A stretch of DNA of 64,000 bases from Rhodococcus gordoniae (GCF_001646655.1 NZ_LPZN01000065.1:1-64000), one strand, 5' to 3'. Shown: positions 17,597 through 26,457, counted from the stretch's first letter. The notes: generated by a model from the letters alone, not told the origin. Program-made: numbers and translations.

Positions 17597-18019
17597 TCAC
17601 TCGTCGGCGTCGGGCGCGTACTCGTGCGCCAGCCACCGCGAGGTGGGCGGGCTGAACAGCAGCACGAGCGTGGGCACCACCACGAGCGCCAGCACGGTGC
17701 CGATGACCGGCTGGTGCGAGTCGGTCAGCAGCGACCACACCACGGGCAGCAACAGCAACTGCGCGAGCACCGCCACGGCACGCCCCCAGCGCACACCGCG
17801 CACGAGTGCGATCCCGCCGGCCAGGACTCCGCCGAACAGAACGAACAACCACAGCGCGAAGCCGTAGCCGTTGGTCACCGACTGATCGTGCTCGCCCGAG
17901 GCGGCACGGATGATCGAGTACACCGCGAACCCCATCGCGACGAGCCCCTCGAGGACGACGAGCCAGCCGGCGGCACGCACGGTCGACGGAACGCTGCTGC
18001 GAGGTGTTTCGAGAGGCAC
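17597..18019 (-). CDS. Small integral membrane protein, unknown function
   Basis: This 140-residue protein has about four membrane helices: AAGWLVVLEGLVAMGFAVYS, YGFALWLFVLFGGVLAGGIAL, AVAVLAQLLLLPVVWSLL and VIGTVLALVVVPTLVLLFS. It ends with a short acidic tail. It corresponds to the M. tuberculosis Rv3217c integral membrane protein. The GTG at 18019 is preferred because the longer frame adds an arginine-rich stretch that overlaps the divergent lipid-kinase gene. No functional motif was seen. Confidence 0.8.
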   Translation of the reverse strand: MPLETPRSSVPSTVRAAGWLVVLEGLVAMGFAVYSIIRAASGEHDQSVTNGYGFALWLFVLFGGVLAGGIALVRGVRWGRAVAVLAQLLLLPVVWSLLTDSHQPVIGTVLALVVVPTLVLLFSPPTSRWLAHEYAPDADE

Positions 18020-18066
18020 CCGTCCAGCGTAGTGGACCCGCCGGGTACCACTTAGGCTGATGTTCC

Positions 18067-19017
18067 GTGCGCGCCCTTCTGATCGTGAACCCGAATGCGA
18101 CGACGACCACTCCTGCCGGTCGCGACCGCCTCGCTCACGCACTGAGGGGCCGGCTCACGTTGACCGTCGCGCACACCACCCATCGGGGGCACGCCGCCGA
18201 ACTCGCGCGCTCGGCGCACGGCGACGGGATGGACGTCGTCGTCGCGCACGGGGGTGACGGCACCGTCAACGAGATCGTCAACGGTCTGCTCGGCCCGTCC
18301 CCGAATCGCTCCGCCGATCCGACGCTCCCCCGGCTCGCGGTGGTGCCGGGTGGCTCGGCGAACGTCTTCGCGCGCTCCCTGGGCCTGTCGGCCGATCCAC
18401 TCGAGGCGACCGGACAGGTGCTCGAGTCGTTGCGGGAGGGCAGGAGCACCCGCATCGGTCTCGGTCACTGCGACGGGCGATGGTTCACCTTCAATGCGGG
18501 GCTCGGTCTCGATGCCCAGGTGTGCGAGGCCATCGACCTCAGCCGCGCGGAGGGCAGGAAGGTGACCACGGCGCGCTACGTGCGGCATGCGGTGACCCGG
18601 TTCTTCGCGGCGAAGCGGGACGAGCCGACGCTCACGCTCGAGCTGCCCGGATCCGATCCGATTCCGGGTGTGCACTATGCGTTCGTGTCGAACTCGAGTC
18701 CGTGGACGTATCTCGAGTCCCGTCCGGTGCACACGAATCCCGGTACGTCGTTCACCACCGGACTCGGGGTGTTTGCCATGACCACCACCCGGGTATCTCC
18801 GAGCCTGCGGGTGGTGAGGCAACTCCTGGCCACCCGTGGCGAGCCGGCGTCCCCGTACCTGGTGCGTGCGGACGACATCGCGTGCGTCCGCGCCCGGGCG
18901 TCGCGCCCGATCGGACTCCAGGTGGACGGCGACTATCTGGGACTCCGCACCGAGGTCGAGTTCGTGGCCGTACCGTCGATCCTCGATGTCGTCGCGCCTC
19001 GTCCACAGTCCCTGTAG
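18067..19017 (+). CDS. Diacylglycerol kinase-family lipid kinase
   Basis: This 316-residue protein belongs to the DAGK/sphingosine kinase-like fold. It has the nucleotide-binding VVVAHGGDGTVNEIVNGLL near residues 57-75 and AVVPGGSANVFARSLG near 92-107, which are the two hallmark loops. A second domain follows (WFTFNAGLGLDAQV and IGLQVDGDYLG). It corresponds to M. tuberculosis Rv3218. It probably phosphorylates a lipid alcohol such as diacylglycerol, possibly in phosphatidic acid or glycolipid recycling; the substrate is inferred only from the family. The GTG start gives RALLIVNPNA, the usual beginning of this family. Confidence 0.88.
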   Translation: MRALLIVNPNATTTTPAGRDRLAHALRGRLTLTVAHTTHRGHAAELARSAHGDGMDVVVAHGGDGTVNEIVNGLLGPSPNRSADPTLPRLAVVPGGSANVFARSLGLSADPLEATGQVLESLREGRSTRIGLGHCDGRWFTFNAGLGLDAQVCEAIDLSRAEGRKVTTARYVRHAVTRFFAAKRDEPTLTLELPGSDPIPGVHYAFVSNSSPWTYLESRPVHTNPGTSFTTGLGVFAMTTTRVSPSLRVVRQLLATRGEPASPYLVRADDIACVRARASRPIGLQVDGDYLGLRTEVEFVAVPSILDVVAPRPQSL

Positions 19018-19276
19018 CGGGGCAGCGGCCGAAAGAGAAGCACGAATTCTGTGATTACCACTACCTTCTCGGCCGAAAGGGAGTAGGAAGAGGGGTCGGC
19101 GAACTCGAAACTCACACCAGCGTGAGCTTCCCCACGATCATGGTCGATTCTATTGACTCCACGCTCGTTCGTGAAAGCATTCACAAGTAACCGCGCGGAA
19201 ACACTCCGTGCCGCAGGCGTGAACACGCATTGACCGATCAGCCGGTGCGCACGCACCATCGAAGGAGAGTAGAAGC
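19018..19276 (+). promoter_or_regulatory. whiB1 upstream region
   Basis: This 259-base region has no gene. It holds a direct repeat CGGCCGAAAG (19026 and 19070), whose arms can also form a GGCCGA/GAAG stem as a possible end of the lipid-kinase transcript. It also holds a palindrome CTCAC-N6-GTGAG at 19111-19126, a TTGACT at 19153-19158, and a CRP-like site at 19170. GAAGGAGAG lies just before the whiB1 ATG. Confidence 0.55.
19170..19185. promoter_or_regulatory. CRP-like binding site upstream of whiB1
   Basis: CGTGAAAGCATTCACA matches the TGTGA-N6-TCACA consensus at nine of ten fixed positions. whiB1 is a known target of the cAMP receptor protein Rv3676 in M. tuberculosis, so the same control is likely here. 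Confidence 0.6.
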
Positions 19277-19531
19277 ATGGACTGGCGCCACAAGGCCATC
19301 TGCCGCGACGAGGATCCGGAACTGTTCTTCCCCGTGGGGAACAGCGGCCCGGCTCTCGCGCAGATCGCGGATGCCAAGCTCGTGTGCAACCGTTGCCCCG
19401 TCACCGCCGAATGCCTTTCGTGGGCACTCGAGTCCGGCCAGGATGCCGGCGTGTGGGGCGGAATGAGCGAGGACGAGCGCCGCGCTCTCAAGCGCCGCAA
19501 CGCTCGCACCCGCGCTCGCACGGCGGTCTGA
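19277..19531 (+). CDS. whiB1: Iron-sulfur transcription factor WhiB1
   Basis: This 84-residue Wbl protein binds a 4Fe-4S cluster through Cys9, Cys37, Cys40 and Cys46, spaced as in all WhiB proteins. It has the GVWGG turn at 58-62 and a basic C-terminal tail (RRALKRRNARTRARTAV) for DNA contact. In M. tuberculosis WhiB1 is essential, senses nitric oxide and binds the primary sigma factor SigA. The length and the motif order fit WhiB1, as does the position between the lipid kinase and the PdtaS kinase. A CRP-like site lies about 100 bases upstream and a strong hairpin follows the gene. Confidence 0.96.
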   Translation: MDWRHKAICRDEDPELFFPVGNSGPALAQIADAKLVCNRCPVTAECLSWALESGQDAGVWGGMSEDERRALKRRNARTRARTAV

Positions 19532-19547
19532 GCGGACTCCGACATAC

Positions 19548-19589
19548 GTTCGAAGGCCCGGTCTCCTCACGGAGGCCGGGCCTTCGAAC
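19548..19589. terminator. Hairpin terminator between whiB1 and pdtaS
   Basis: A 14-bp perfect stem (GTTCGAAGGCCCGG with its complement) encloses a smaller CTCC/GGAG stem. It lies between two convergent genes and probably ends both transcripts. Confidence 0.87.
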
Positions 19590-19622
19590 GTCGGGCTTAC
19601 ACACATCGGGACGCCGGACGCC

Positions 19623-21098
19623 TCAGGCGACCGGCACCTTGCCCAGCGGCAACTGCAGGCGCGCATCGGTTCCGCCGGTGTCGTTGGCCGTCAACTCCAG
19701 CGATCCGCCGAGTTCCGCGGCCACCAGCGTCCGGACGATCTGCAGACCGAGCCGGTTCGACGCCTCGAGGCTGAAGCCCTCGGGAAGACCCTTCCCTTCG
19801 TCGCGTACCACCACGTCGAGCATGCGGGCCGAACGCTGGGCATTGACGGTGACCGTGCCGTTGACGCCCGGATCGAAGGCGTGCTCGACCGCGTTCTGGA
19901 CGAGCTCGGTCAGCACCATCACCAGCGGCGTCGCGCGGTCGGCGGGGAACACACCGAGATTTCCCTCCCGCACCACCCGGATCTGACTGCCCACCGTCGA
20001 CACGTCGACGACGATCGGGATCAGCTGGTCGAAGACACCGTCGAGATCGACCTCCTCGTCCACCGACATCGACAGGGCCTCGTGCACGAGGGCGATGGAT
20101 GTGACGCGACGGACCGCCTCCCCGAGGGCCTGCTGGGCCTCCGTGTTACCGGTTCGGCGCGCTTGCAGACGCAGCAGAGCGGCGACCGTCTGCAGATTGT
20201 TCTTGACGCGATGATGGATCTCCCGGATGGTCGCGTCCTTGCTCAGCAGGGCGCGGTCGCGACGCTTGACCTCCGTGACGTCGCGGACGATCACCGCGGC
20301 GCCCCGGATCTTCCCCCCCGGATTCAGGACCAGCGCACGGATCAGGACCGTGGCACCGCGTGCCTCGACCTCCATACGCTGACCGAGACGACCCTCCACG
20401 GCCCCGCGGAGGTAGTCGGTGACGTCGCGGCTCTCGAAGGGGTCGGTGACCAGCGCGCGGGTCGTCCCGACGAGATCCTGGCCGATCAGGTCGGAGTTCA
20501 GACCCATCCGGTGGTAGGCCGACAGCGCGTTGGGGCTGGCATAGACGACCTTGCCCGCCCGGTCGAGACGGATGAACCCGTCGCCTGCCCGCGGACTCGA
20601 CTTGGTGTCGGAGCGCGCTTCGGGCGTGGGGAAGGTGCCCTCGCTGATCATGCGATAGAGGTCGTCGGCGCATTCGAGATAGGCCGTTTCGAGAGCGCTG
20701 GCCGACCGCCGCGACACGCGCGCGGCGTCGCGACTGAGCACCGCGACGACCCGGCCGTCCCAGCGCACGGGCACGGCCTGCCGGATGTTGATTCCGGCGC
20801 CCGGGGACGACTTGACGTCGACTATCGTGCCGGTCTCGAAAGCCTCACGCACGTAAGGATGTTCGTTGTCGGAGACGAGGGTGCCGACAGCGTCCTCCGG
20901 GATGACCGTGGACGCGGTGGTGGGCCGGCACTGCGCGACGCACACGATTCCGGACGGCGCGGCATCGACCCAGAGGAGAACGTCGGCGAACGACAGATCG
21001 GCGAGCAACTGCCACTCGCCCACGACCCGCTGCAGGTGATCGACGGCCGCGCCCGGAAGATCGGTGTACCTCGCGAGCAACGAGCTGAGTGTGGACAC
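19623..21098 (-). CDS. pdtaS: Sensor histidine kinase PdtaS
   Basis: This 491-residue soluble kinase is the ortholog of M. tuberculosis PdtaS (Rv3220c), which phosphorylates the RNA-binding antiterminator PdtaR. It has an N-terminal GAF-like domain (1-150), a PAS domain (about 175-280) and a HisKA_2 box with IREIHHRVKNNLQTVAALL, where the phosphorylated histidine is His295 or His296. An HWE/HisKA_2-type ATPase domain follows with ELVQNAVEHAF, VRDEGKGLPEGF and NRLGLQIV. No membrane segment is seen. No response regulator is adjacent, as in mycobacteria. The GTG start lies 34 bases downstream of the biotinyl-like gene, so the two are likely cotranscribed. Confidence 0.93.
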   Translation of the reverse strand: MSTLSSLLARYTDLPGAAVDHLQRVVGEWQLLADLSFADVLLWVDAAPSGIVCVAQCRPTTASTVIPEDAVGTLVSDNEHPYVREAFETGTIVDVKSSPGAGINIRQAVPVRWDGRVVAVLSRDAARVSRRSASALETAYLECADDLYRMISEGTFPTPEARSDTKSSPRAGDGFIRLDRAGKVVYASPNALSAYHRMGLNSDLIGQDLVGTTRALVTDPFESRDVTDYLRGAVEGRLGQRMEVEARGATVLIRALVLNPGGKIRGAAVIVRDVTEVKRRDRALLSKDATIREIHHRVKNNLQTVAALLRLQARRTGNTEAQQALGEAVRRVTSIALVHEALSMSVDEEVDLDGVFDQLIPIVVDVSTVGSQIRVVREGNLGVFPADRATPLVMVLTELVQNAVEHAFDPGVNGTVTVNAQRSARMLDVVVRDEGKGLPEGFSLEASNRLGLQIVRTLVAAELGGSLELTANDTGGTDARLQLPLGKVPVA

Positions 21099-21132
21099 GG
21101 GAACCGCTTTCGTACTCAGGAGATATCCGTCG

Positions 21133-21348
21133 TCAGGAGATGACGGCGATGAGGTCGCCCTGCTGGATGACGTCCCCGACCGTGACGCCCACGGAGGTCA
21201 CCGTGCCGGCCGTCTCGGCAAGCACCGGAATCTCCATCTTCATCGACTCGAGGATCACCAGCGTGTCGCCCTCGGCCACCACGTCACCCTCTCGCACGAC
21301 GACCTCGAACACGGTCGATACCATCTCCGCGCGTACGTCTTCCGCCAT
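21133..21348 (-). CDS. Biotin/lipoyl attachment-domain protein (TB7.3-like)
   Basis: This 71-residue protein is a stand-alone biotinyl domain, the same length as M. tuberculosis TB7.3 (Rv3221c). The modification site is ESMKMEIPV with Lys37. Flanking glycine turns (EGDVVAEGDTL and VGDVIQQGDLI) mark the two halves of the flattened beta barrel. It could be a carboxyl carrier for a biotin-dependent carboxylase whose other subunits lie elsewhere; that is inference. The ATG has GAGGTG upstream. It precedes pdtaS. Confidence 0.92.
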   Translation of the reverse strand: MAEDVRAEMVSTVFEVVVREGDVVAEGDTLVILESMKMEIPVLAETAGTVTSVGVTVGDVIQQGDLIAVIS

Positions 21349-21443
21349 CGAACACCTCGTTTCACGCTCCGGCGGCGGACCTGCCGACAGGACCACTCGA
21401 CCGCACGTGAAACACTGTAATGAACGAGAAAGGAGATCCCACC

Positions 21444-21518
21444 ATGGGTAAGCGAGGTCGCAAGAAGCGCAGCCGCAAGGGTAACGCCGCCAACCACGGC
21501 AAGCGTCCCAACGCCTGA
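21444..21518 (+). CDS. 50S ribosomal protein bL37
   Basis: A 24-residue open frame starts at ATG with a strong AAAGGAGAT ribosome binding site nine bases upstream. The product begins MGKRGRKKRSRKGN and ends NHGKRPNA; half of it is basic. It closely resembles bL37, the very small protein first seen in mycobacterial ribosome structures, which sits in the large subunit near the peptidyl transferase region. It lies on the + strand among minus-strand genes, with a TGTAAT -10 element at 21416-21421 and its own terminator. It is too short for most gene finders. Confidence 0.92.
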   Translation: MGKRGRKKRSRKGNAANHGKRPNA

Positions 21519-21526
21519 GACGCGAA

Positions 21527-21560
21527 CAGGGGCCGGAAAGCAGCAGCTTTCCGGCCCCTG
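21527..21560. terminator. Hairpin terminator after bL37 and after rshA
   Basis: A 15-bp perfect stem (CAGGGGCCGGAAAGC with its complement) closes the 4-base loop AGCA. It begins eight bases after the bL37 stop and also lies downstream of the sigH-rshA operon on the other strand. Confidence 0.9.
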
Positions 21561-21619
21561 TCACGTTCGGACCTGTCGTGTTCGGCGCCGTCCCGAACGG
21601 GAGCCCGTGCGTCGTCCCG

Positions 21620-21901
21620 CTACGACTCGGTGATGTCGGTTTCGGTGATCACCACGGTGCGGCGGATCTGCAACATCAGCCGCTCCCGCAGCCCCTCGGG
21701 GGCGTGTTCGCCGCCGCACTTGCGACCGAGCAGCGACTTGATCTTCTCCTCGATCCCGTAGGCCTCGAGACACGTGCCGCACTCGTCGAGGTGCCGTTGC
21801 AGCTTCTCCCGGGAACCGGCGTCGCACTCGGAGTCGAGCAGCAGATAGACGTCCGCGATCACCGCCGAGCAGTCGAGTCGATCGAAGTCGGGTTCGCTCA
21901 C
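21620..21901 (-). CDS. rshA: Zinc-associated anti-sigma factor RshA
   Basis: This 93-residue protein is the redox-sensing anti-sigma factor of SigH. It has the ZAS motif HLDECGTC with His37, Cys41 and Cys44. Oxidation of these cysteines releases SigH under thiol stress. The GTG start at 21901 overlaps the sigH stop by four bases, so the two proteins are made in a coupled way. A longer upstream extension of the frame lies inside sigH and is not used. A basic tail ([17 protein letters not shown]) follows the zinc domain. Confidence 0.92.
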   Translation of the reverse strand: MSEPDFDRLDCSAVIADVYLLLDSECDAGSREKLQRHLDECGTCLEAYGIEEKIKSLLGRKCGGEHAPEGLRERLMLQIRRTVVITETDITES

Positions 21902-22536
21902 TGCGCTGCTCCCTTTCCGCTCTCGGCCGGATCGGTTGTTCCGGTTGCCGCGTCCACGGCCTTCCCCCGCATGAATCCACGATCGCGCGCAACGTCGGCC
22001 AGCAGGCCGCGCAGCTGCTTGCGTCCCCGGTGCAGTCTCGACATCACGGTGCCGATCGGCGTGCCCATGATCTCTGCGATCTCCTTGTAGGGGAATCCTT
22101 CGACATCGGCGTAGTAGACGGCCATGCGGAACTCCTCGGGAAGTTCCTGCAACGCCGCCTTGATGTCGTCGTCGGGAAGCGCGTCGAGCGCCTCGACCTC
22201 GGCGGACCGCAGACCGGTGGACGAATGCTCGGCCGTGGCGGCGAGTTGCCAGTCGGTGATCTCGTCGGTCGGATACTGCGCGGGCTGCCGCTGCCGCTTC
22301 CGGTACGAGTTGATGTAGGTGTTGGTGAGGATCCGGTACAGCCACGCCTTGAGGTTGGTTCCCTCCCGGAACGACCGGAAGGCGGAGAACGCCTTGATGT
22401 ACGTCTCCTGCACCAGATCTTCGGCGTCGGAGGGGTTGCGGGTCATCCGCAGCGCAGCGCCGTAGAGCTGATCGAGCAGGGGAAGCGCATCCCGCTCGAA
22501 CCGCTCCGTCAGTTCTTCCACAGACTCCTCGACCAC
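21898..22536 (-). CDS. sigH: ECF RNA polymerase sigma factor SigH
   Basis: This ECF sigma factor (212 residues) directs the heat and disulfide-stress response. Region 2 is seen in [21 protein letters not shown] and [20 protein letters not shown], and region 4 in [20 protein letters not shown] and [20 protein letters not shown]. It is very close to mycobacterial SigH over its whole length. The GTG at 22536 is chosen because GAAGGG stands six bases upstream and the length matches. The longer frame to 22761 would begin upstream of the SigH promoter at 22696-22722. It is followed by rshA. Confidence 0.94.
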   Translation of the reverse strand: MVEESVEELTERFERDALPLLDQLYGAALRMTRNPSDAEDLVQETYIKAFSAFRSFREGTNLKAWLYRILTNTYINSYRKRQRQPAQYPTDEITDWQLAATAEHSSTGLRSAEVEALDALPDDDIKAALQELPEEFRMAVYYADVEGFPYKEIAEIMGTPIGTVMSRLHRGRKQLRGLLADVARDRGFMRGKAVDAATGTTDPAESGKGAAQ

Positions 22537-22695
22537 ACCGATCCCTTCATCGACGCCTGTCGAGAAGGCTACCGGTACGACGGCGTCCGGATCGGGGGGA
22601 CGCCGGACGGCGTCCGGTCGAGGCGGGCACAGCACTGCCACGAATTCTCCGATCGTCGGGTGTCGGGTGGCCGGTGGACCCACCCGTCGGAATGC

Positions 22696-22722
22696 AACGC
22701 CGCACCCACTGCGCTTGTTCCC
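22696..22722 (-). promoter_or_regulatory. SigH-dependent promoter of sigH-rshA
   Basis: On the minus strand GGGAAC is followed after 17 bases by CGTT, matching the SigH/SigR promoter consensus (GGGAAY-N16/17-CGTT). It implies autoregulation of sigH with a leader of about 150 bases. Confidence 0.8.
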
Positions 22723-22748
22723 CACCTCCGGTTTTCTAGAGTGATCGG

Positions 22749-23246
22749 ATGGCCTCGACATCCACTCCCGCGACGGTGTTGCTGAAACGCGAGAAGGTCG
22801 CGCACCGGGTCCACGAGTACGCGCACGACCCGAGGGCCGCGTCCTTCGGCGCCGAGGCCGTCGAGGAACTGGGCGAGCGCCTCGGGGTCTTCCCCGAGCA
22901 GATCTTCAAGACGCTGGTGGTGTCGCCGGCGGACGGCAAGCTCGCCGTCGCGGTGATCCCGGTACCGGCGACGCTGTCGCTCAAGGCCGTGGCAGGGGCG
23001 CTGGGCGGCGGCAAGGCCGTGATGGCCGATCACACCGCCGCCGAACGCGCGACCGGCTACGTCGTCGGCGGCATCTCACCGCTGGGGCAGCGCAGGCGTC
23101 TACGCACCGTGATCGACGTCTCCGCCGAGCAGTGGGACCGGGTGCTGTGCAGCGCGGGTCGGCGCGGGCTCGAGATCGAACTGGATCCGCACGATCTGAT
23201 CCGGCTGACCGGCGCGGTCGTGGCACCGATCACGGCCGGTCCGTAG
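22749..23246 (+). CDS. ybaK: YbaK/EbsC-type aminoacyl-tRNA deacylase
   Basis: This 165-residue protein is a YbaK-family trans-editing enzyme that hydrolyses mischarged Cys-tRNA(Pro). It begins [20 protein letters not shown] and contains EQIFKTLVV, where the lysine is the conserved catalytic one. GGYVVGG-like [21 protein letters not shown] follows, then [18 protein letters not shown] at the end. In M. tuberculosis the equivalent is split (Rv3224A/B); here it is intact. Its ATG at 22749 lies 27 bases from the sigH promoter on the other strand. Confidence 0.9.
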   Translation: MASTSTPATVLLKREKVAHRVHEYAHDPRAASFGAEAVEELGERLGVFPEQIFKTLVVSPADGKLAVAVIPVPATLSLKAVAGALGGGKAVMADHTAAERATGYVVGGISPLGQRRRLRTVIDVSAEQWDRVLCSAGRRGLEIELDPHDLIRLTGAVVAPITAGP

Positions 23247-23270
23247 GGCCCGTCCGCTCCAGCGGCGCGC

Positions 23271-24029
23271 CTACAACAGCACCATCTGATCGCCGGCGCC
23301 GTCGTCGGGTTGCAGCAGTTCGGGACCATTGTTGCGGATGCTGTTGACCTTCGCGGACACGCGGCGGATCTCGATCGCCGAGATCGCCTCGACGCTCGGC
23401 ACGATCAGCTCCGGGTGACCGAGGCTGTCGGGGTCGAGCCACGCGTCCCATCGCTCCGGCGGGAGGATCAGCGGCATCCGCTCGTGCACGTTGCCGAGTT
23501 GCTCGACCGACTGCGCGGTGAGGATCGCCGTGCTCGACAACGGGGGCGCCTTCGGGTTCCGCGGGTCGCGCCACTCGGCCCACAGTCCGGCCATGCAGAT
23601 CCGCGATCCGTCGGCCGGCGACATGAAGTACGGAACCTTGCGGGGCTTGCCGTCCGGTGCCGGCTCGACCTGCCATTCGTACCAGCCGTCCATCGGGACG
23701 AGACACCGTTTGCGGCGCAGCGACCGGGCGAAGCTCGGCTTGGTCGCGACCGATTCGGATCGAGCGTTGATCAGCGGAGCGGACCGTCCGATCTCCTCGG
23801 CGAACGGAGGCACGAGGCCCCAGCGCATGCGGCGGAGACGACGACGGACCGGGCCGTCGGGATCCTCACCGTCGTGCCTGGCGACGACGGTGAGCACCTC
23901 GCTGGTCGGCGCGACGTTGTAGTCGGGTCCCCGCTCGTCCCCGCCGGTGTCGTCGCCGGTCTCGTCGAGTGCGTCGAGTTCGACGGCGAGCATCGCCGGG
24001 TCGGCCGTGGAGACATACCTTCCGCACAT
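23271..24029 (-). CDS. SRAP (SOS response-associated peptidase) family, HMCES/YedK-like
   Basis: This 252-residue protein forms covalent links with abasic sites in single-stranded DNA and so protects them. It starts MCGRY, giving the required Cys2 after removal of Met1. It has [42 protein letters not shown] (catalytic Glu) and VHERMPLIL (catalytic His) in the family order. It corresponds to M. tuberculosis Rv3226c. The ATG at 24029 is fixed by the Cys2 requirement. It diverges from aroA and converges on ybaK. Confidence 0.94.
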   Translation of the reverse strand: MCGRYVSTADPAMLAVELDALDETGDDTGGDERGPDYNVAPTSEVLTVVARHDGEDPDGPVRRRLRRMRWGLVPPFAEEIGRSAPLINARSESVATKPSFARSLRRKRCLVPMDGWYEWQVEPAPDGKPRKVPYFMSPADGSRICMAGLWAEWRDPRNPKAPPLSSTAILTAQSVEQLGNVHERMPLILPPERWDAWLDPDSLGHPELIVPSVEAISAIEIRRVSAKVNSIRNNGPELLQPDDGAGDQMVLL

Positions 24030-24126
24030 GCCGTCGAGTGTGGCATCGGGGGGTGACGGAACCGACACCGGCGCACACGGGTGGGCGAGGGTGCCCGCAC
24101 CGGTCCGGATGGGCGAAGATGGTCGG

Positions 24127-25395
24127 GTGAGTCTGTGGAGAGCACCCCGCGCCGTGTCCCCGGTTCGAGCGTCGGTGACGCTGCCGGGATCGAAGTCGAT
24201 CACCAACCGTGCCCTGATCCTGGCCGCACTCGCCGACGGGCCGTCCACCGTGACCGGCGCGCTGCGCAGCCGCGACACCGATCTGATGATCGGAGCCCTG
24301 CGCACGCTCGGCACGACCGTCACCGAGCGGGACGGCGGCACCACTCTCGACGTGACCCCCGGGCCGCTACGCGGAGGCGACGTCGCGTGCGGACTGGCCG
24401 GCACGGTCATGCGATTCGTGCCGCCGCTGGCGGCGCTGGCCGACAGCGACGTGCGGTTCGACGGCGACGAACAGGCACGCGTCCGCCCGATGAGCACCGT
24501 GCTCGACGCGCTGCGCGCGCTCGGTGCCGACATCGACGGCGACCGGCTCCCCTTCACCGTGCACGGCCGCGGGGGCCTCGAGGGTGGTGCGGTGACGATC
24601 GACGCGTCGGCCTCGTCGCAGTTCGTCTCGGGTCTGCTCCTCTCGGGCGCCGCCTTCGACGAGGGAGTGGTGGTGCACCACGACGGCAAGCCGGTGCCGT
24701 CCATGCCGCACATCGAGATGACCGTCGAGATGCTCCGGGCGGCCGGAGTCCCCGTCGACACGTCCGAGGCGAACACCTGGCGGGTGCCGCCGTCGACGAT
24801 CGAGGCACTCGATGTCACCGTCGAACCGGACCTGTCGAACGCCACCCCCTTCCTGGCGGCCGCGGCCGTCACCGGCGGTGTCGTCTCGGTACCGCTGTGG
24901 CCGGAGTCGACCACGCAGGCCGGTGACGCGATCCGCGGGATCCTCGAGCAGATGGGCGCGGAGGTGTCGTGGGCCGACGGGACGCTCACCGTGCGAGGCC
25001 CTCACGAGCTGACAGGCATCGACGTGGACCTGCACGACGTCGGTGAGCTCACGCCGACCGTTGCGGCCCTTGCGGCGCTCGCCACCTCGCCGTCGAACCT
25101 GCGCGGTATCGCGCATCTGCGCGGTCACGAAACCGATCGGCTCGCCGCTCTCGCCACCGAGATCGGCCGCCTCGGCGGTTCGGTCACCGAGACCGAGGAC
25201 GGCCTGCACATCGAACCGGCTCCGCTGCACGGCGACGTCTGGCACTCCTACGCCGACCACCGGATGGCCACCGCCGGCGCGATCCTCGGACTCGTCGTCG
25301 ACGGGATCGAGGTCGAGGACATCGGCACCACCGCCAAGACCCTGCCCGATTTCGAGGCATTGTGGGAGTCGCTGCTGACGAGGAGCGACTCCTGA
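24127..25395 (+). CDS. aroA: 3-phosphoshikimate 1-carboxyvinyltransferase (EPSP synthase)
   Basis: AroA joins phosphoenolpyruvate to shikimate-3-phosphate, step six of chorismate synthesis. The 422-residue protein has [20 protein letters not shown] near residue 18, [16 protein letters not shown] near 90, [16 protein letters not shown] near 160, and the C-terminal [12 protein letters not shown] and [14 protein letters not shown]. The GTG at 24127 is chosen because SKSITNRA usually lies near residue 20; the open frame extends upstream into the SRAP promoter. Its stop overlaps the proposed CTG start of rsgA, as in M. tuberculosis where Rv3227 and Rv3228 are adjacent. Confidence 0.95.
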   Translation: MSLWRAPRAVSPVRASVTLPGSKSITNRALILAALADGPSTVTGALRSRDTDLMIGALRTLGTTVTERDGGTTLDVTPGPLRGGDVACGLAGTVMRFVPPLAALADSDVRFDGDEQARVRPMSTVLDALRALGADIDGDRLPFTVHGRGGLEGGAVTIDASASSQFVSGLLLSGAAFDEGVVVHHDGKPVPSMPHIEMTVEMLRAAGVPVDTSEANTWRVPPSTIEALDVTVEPDLSNATPFLAAAAVTGGVVSVPLWPESTTQAGDAIRGILEQMGAEVSWADGTLTVRGPHELTGIDVDLHDVGELTPTVAALAALATSPSNLRGIAHLRGHETDRLAALATEIGRLGGSVTETEDGLHIEPAPLHGDVWHSYADHRMATAGAILGLVVDGIEVEDIGTTAKTLPDFEALWESLLTRSDS

Positions 25396-26381
25396 GACGG
25401 CGCGAGTACGACGAGTCCGACGTCCGGGTCCGCCCCGGGCGCGGCTCGCGGCCGCGCACGAAGGACCGCCCCGCCCACCGCAACGCGGAGGAGGGCATGG
25501 TCGTGTCCGTCGACCGGGGACGGTGGGGTGTCGCACTCGGCGGCGATCCCGAGCGGATCGTGACGGCGATGCGGGCACGCGAGCTCGGCCGGACCCCCAT
25601 CGTGGTGGGCGATCGGGTGGGGGTCGTGGGTGATCTCTCCGGCCGTCCCGACACGCTCTCGCGCATCGTGCGGGTCGAGGAGCGCAGCACCGTCCTGCGA
25701 CGCACCGCCGACGACACCGATCCGTTCGAGCGCATCGTCGTCGCCAACGCCGAACAGCTGCTCATCGTGGTCGCGTTGGCCGATCCCCCGCCCCGGACCG
25801 GACTCGTCGAACGCGCACTCGTGGCGGCCTACGCCGGCGGGCTCACTCCCCTGCTGGGGCTCACCAAGAGCGACCTGGCCGATCCCGACGAGTTCGCCGC
25901 GCACTTCGCGGATCTCGACATCCCGGTACTGCTGGTCGGGCAGGACGACGATCTCACCGCCCTGCACGACCGGATCGACGGTCGTCTGACCGCGCTGATC
26001 GGGCACTCCGGGGTCGGCAAGTCGACGCTGGTGAACCGGCTCGTCCCCGACGCCGACCGGGCCACCGGCGAGGTCTCCGGGGTGGGCAAGGGACGGCACA
26101 CCTCCACCCAGTCGGTGGCGCTGCATCTCCCCGAAGGCGGCTGGGCGGTCGACACCCCCGGCATCCGGTCGTTCGGGCTCGCGCACATCGGCCCCGACGA
26201 TGTCGTCGCGGCGTTCGCGGACCTGTCCGAGGCGGTCGAGGACTGCCCGCGCGGATGCACGCATCTCGGGCCGCCGGCCGACCCCGAATGCGCCTTCGAC
26301 GCCCTGGAGGGCAAGTCGCACCGCCGGGCGACGGCCGTGCGCGAACTGCTCACGGCTCTGGCTTCCAACGACGCCTGGTGA
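25392..26381 (+). CDS. rsgA: Ribosome small subunit-dependent GTPase RsgA
   Basis: RsgA is a circularly permuted GTPase that checks late 30S subunit maturation. The order is an OB fold at the N-terminus, [11 protein letters not shown] (G4), [14 protein letters not shown] (G1), [10 protein letters not shown] (G2) and [11 protein letters not shown] (G3). A C-terminal zinc knuckle with [16 protein letters not shown] follows. The most convincing start is CTG at 25392: AGGAG lies six bases upstream, and it overlaps the aroA stop as CTGA. The nearest conventional codon is GTG at 25362, which would add ten residues inside aroA. It ends before a strong hairpin. Confidence 0.93.
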   Translation: MRRREYDESDVRVRPGRGSRPRTKDRPAHRNAEEGMVVSVDRGRWGVALGGDPERIVTAMRARELGRTPIVVGDRVGVVGDLSGRPDTLSRIVRVEERSTVLRRTADDTDPFERIVVANAEQLLIVVALADPPPRTGLVERALVAAYAGGLTPLLGLTKSDLADPDEFAAHFADLDIPVLLVGQDDDLTALHDRIDGRLTALIGHSGVGKSTLVNRLVPDADRATGEVSGVGKGRHTSTQSVALHLPEGGWAVDTPGIRSFGLAHIGPDDVVAAFADLSEAVEDCPRGCTHLGPPADPECAFDALEGKSHRRATAVRELLTALASNDAW

Positions 26382-26402
26382 TCGAACCCGGGTGACCGAA
26401 CG

Positions 26403-26441
26403 AACGAACCCCGGCACCTTCTCCGGGTGCCGGGGTTCGTT
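26403..26441. terminator. Hairpin terminator after aroA-rsgA
   Basis: A 16-bp perfect stem (AACGAACCCCGGCACC with its complement) closes a 7-base loop. It separates the convergent rsgA and desaturase genes and can serve both. Confidence 0.9.
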
Positions 26442-26457
26442 CTCGTTCTCGTGACCG

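Noticed and set aside
19018-19110. Small coding gene between the lipid kinase and whiB1
   Set aside because: No start with ribosome binding site and no good codon pattern; the sequence looks regulatory.
21898-22761. 287-residue version of SigH
   Set aside because: Its start lies upstream of the SigH-type promoter and the extra residues have no match to SigH proteins; the GTG at 22536 has a good ribosome binding site.
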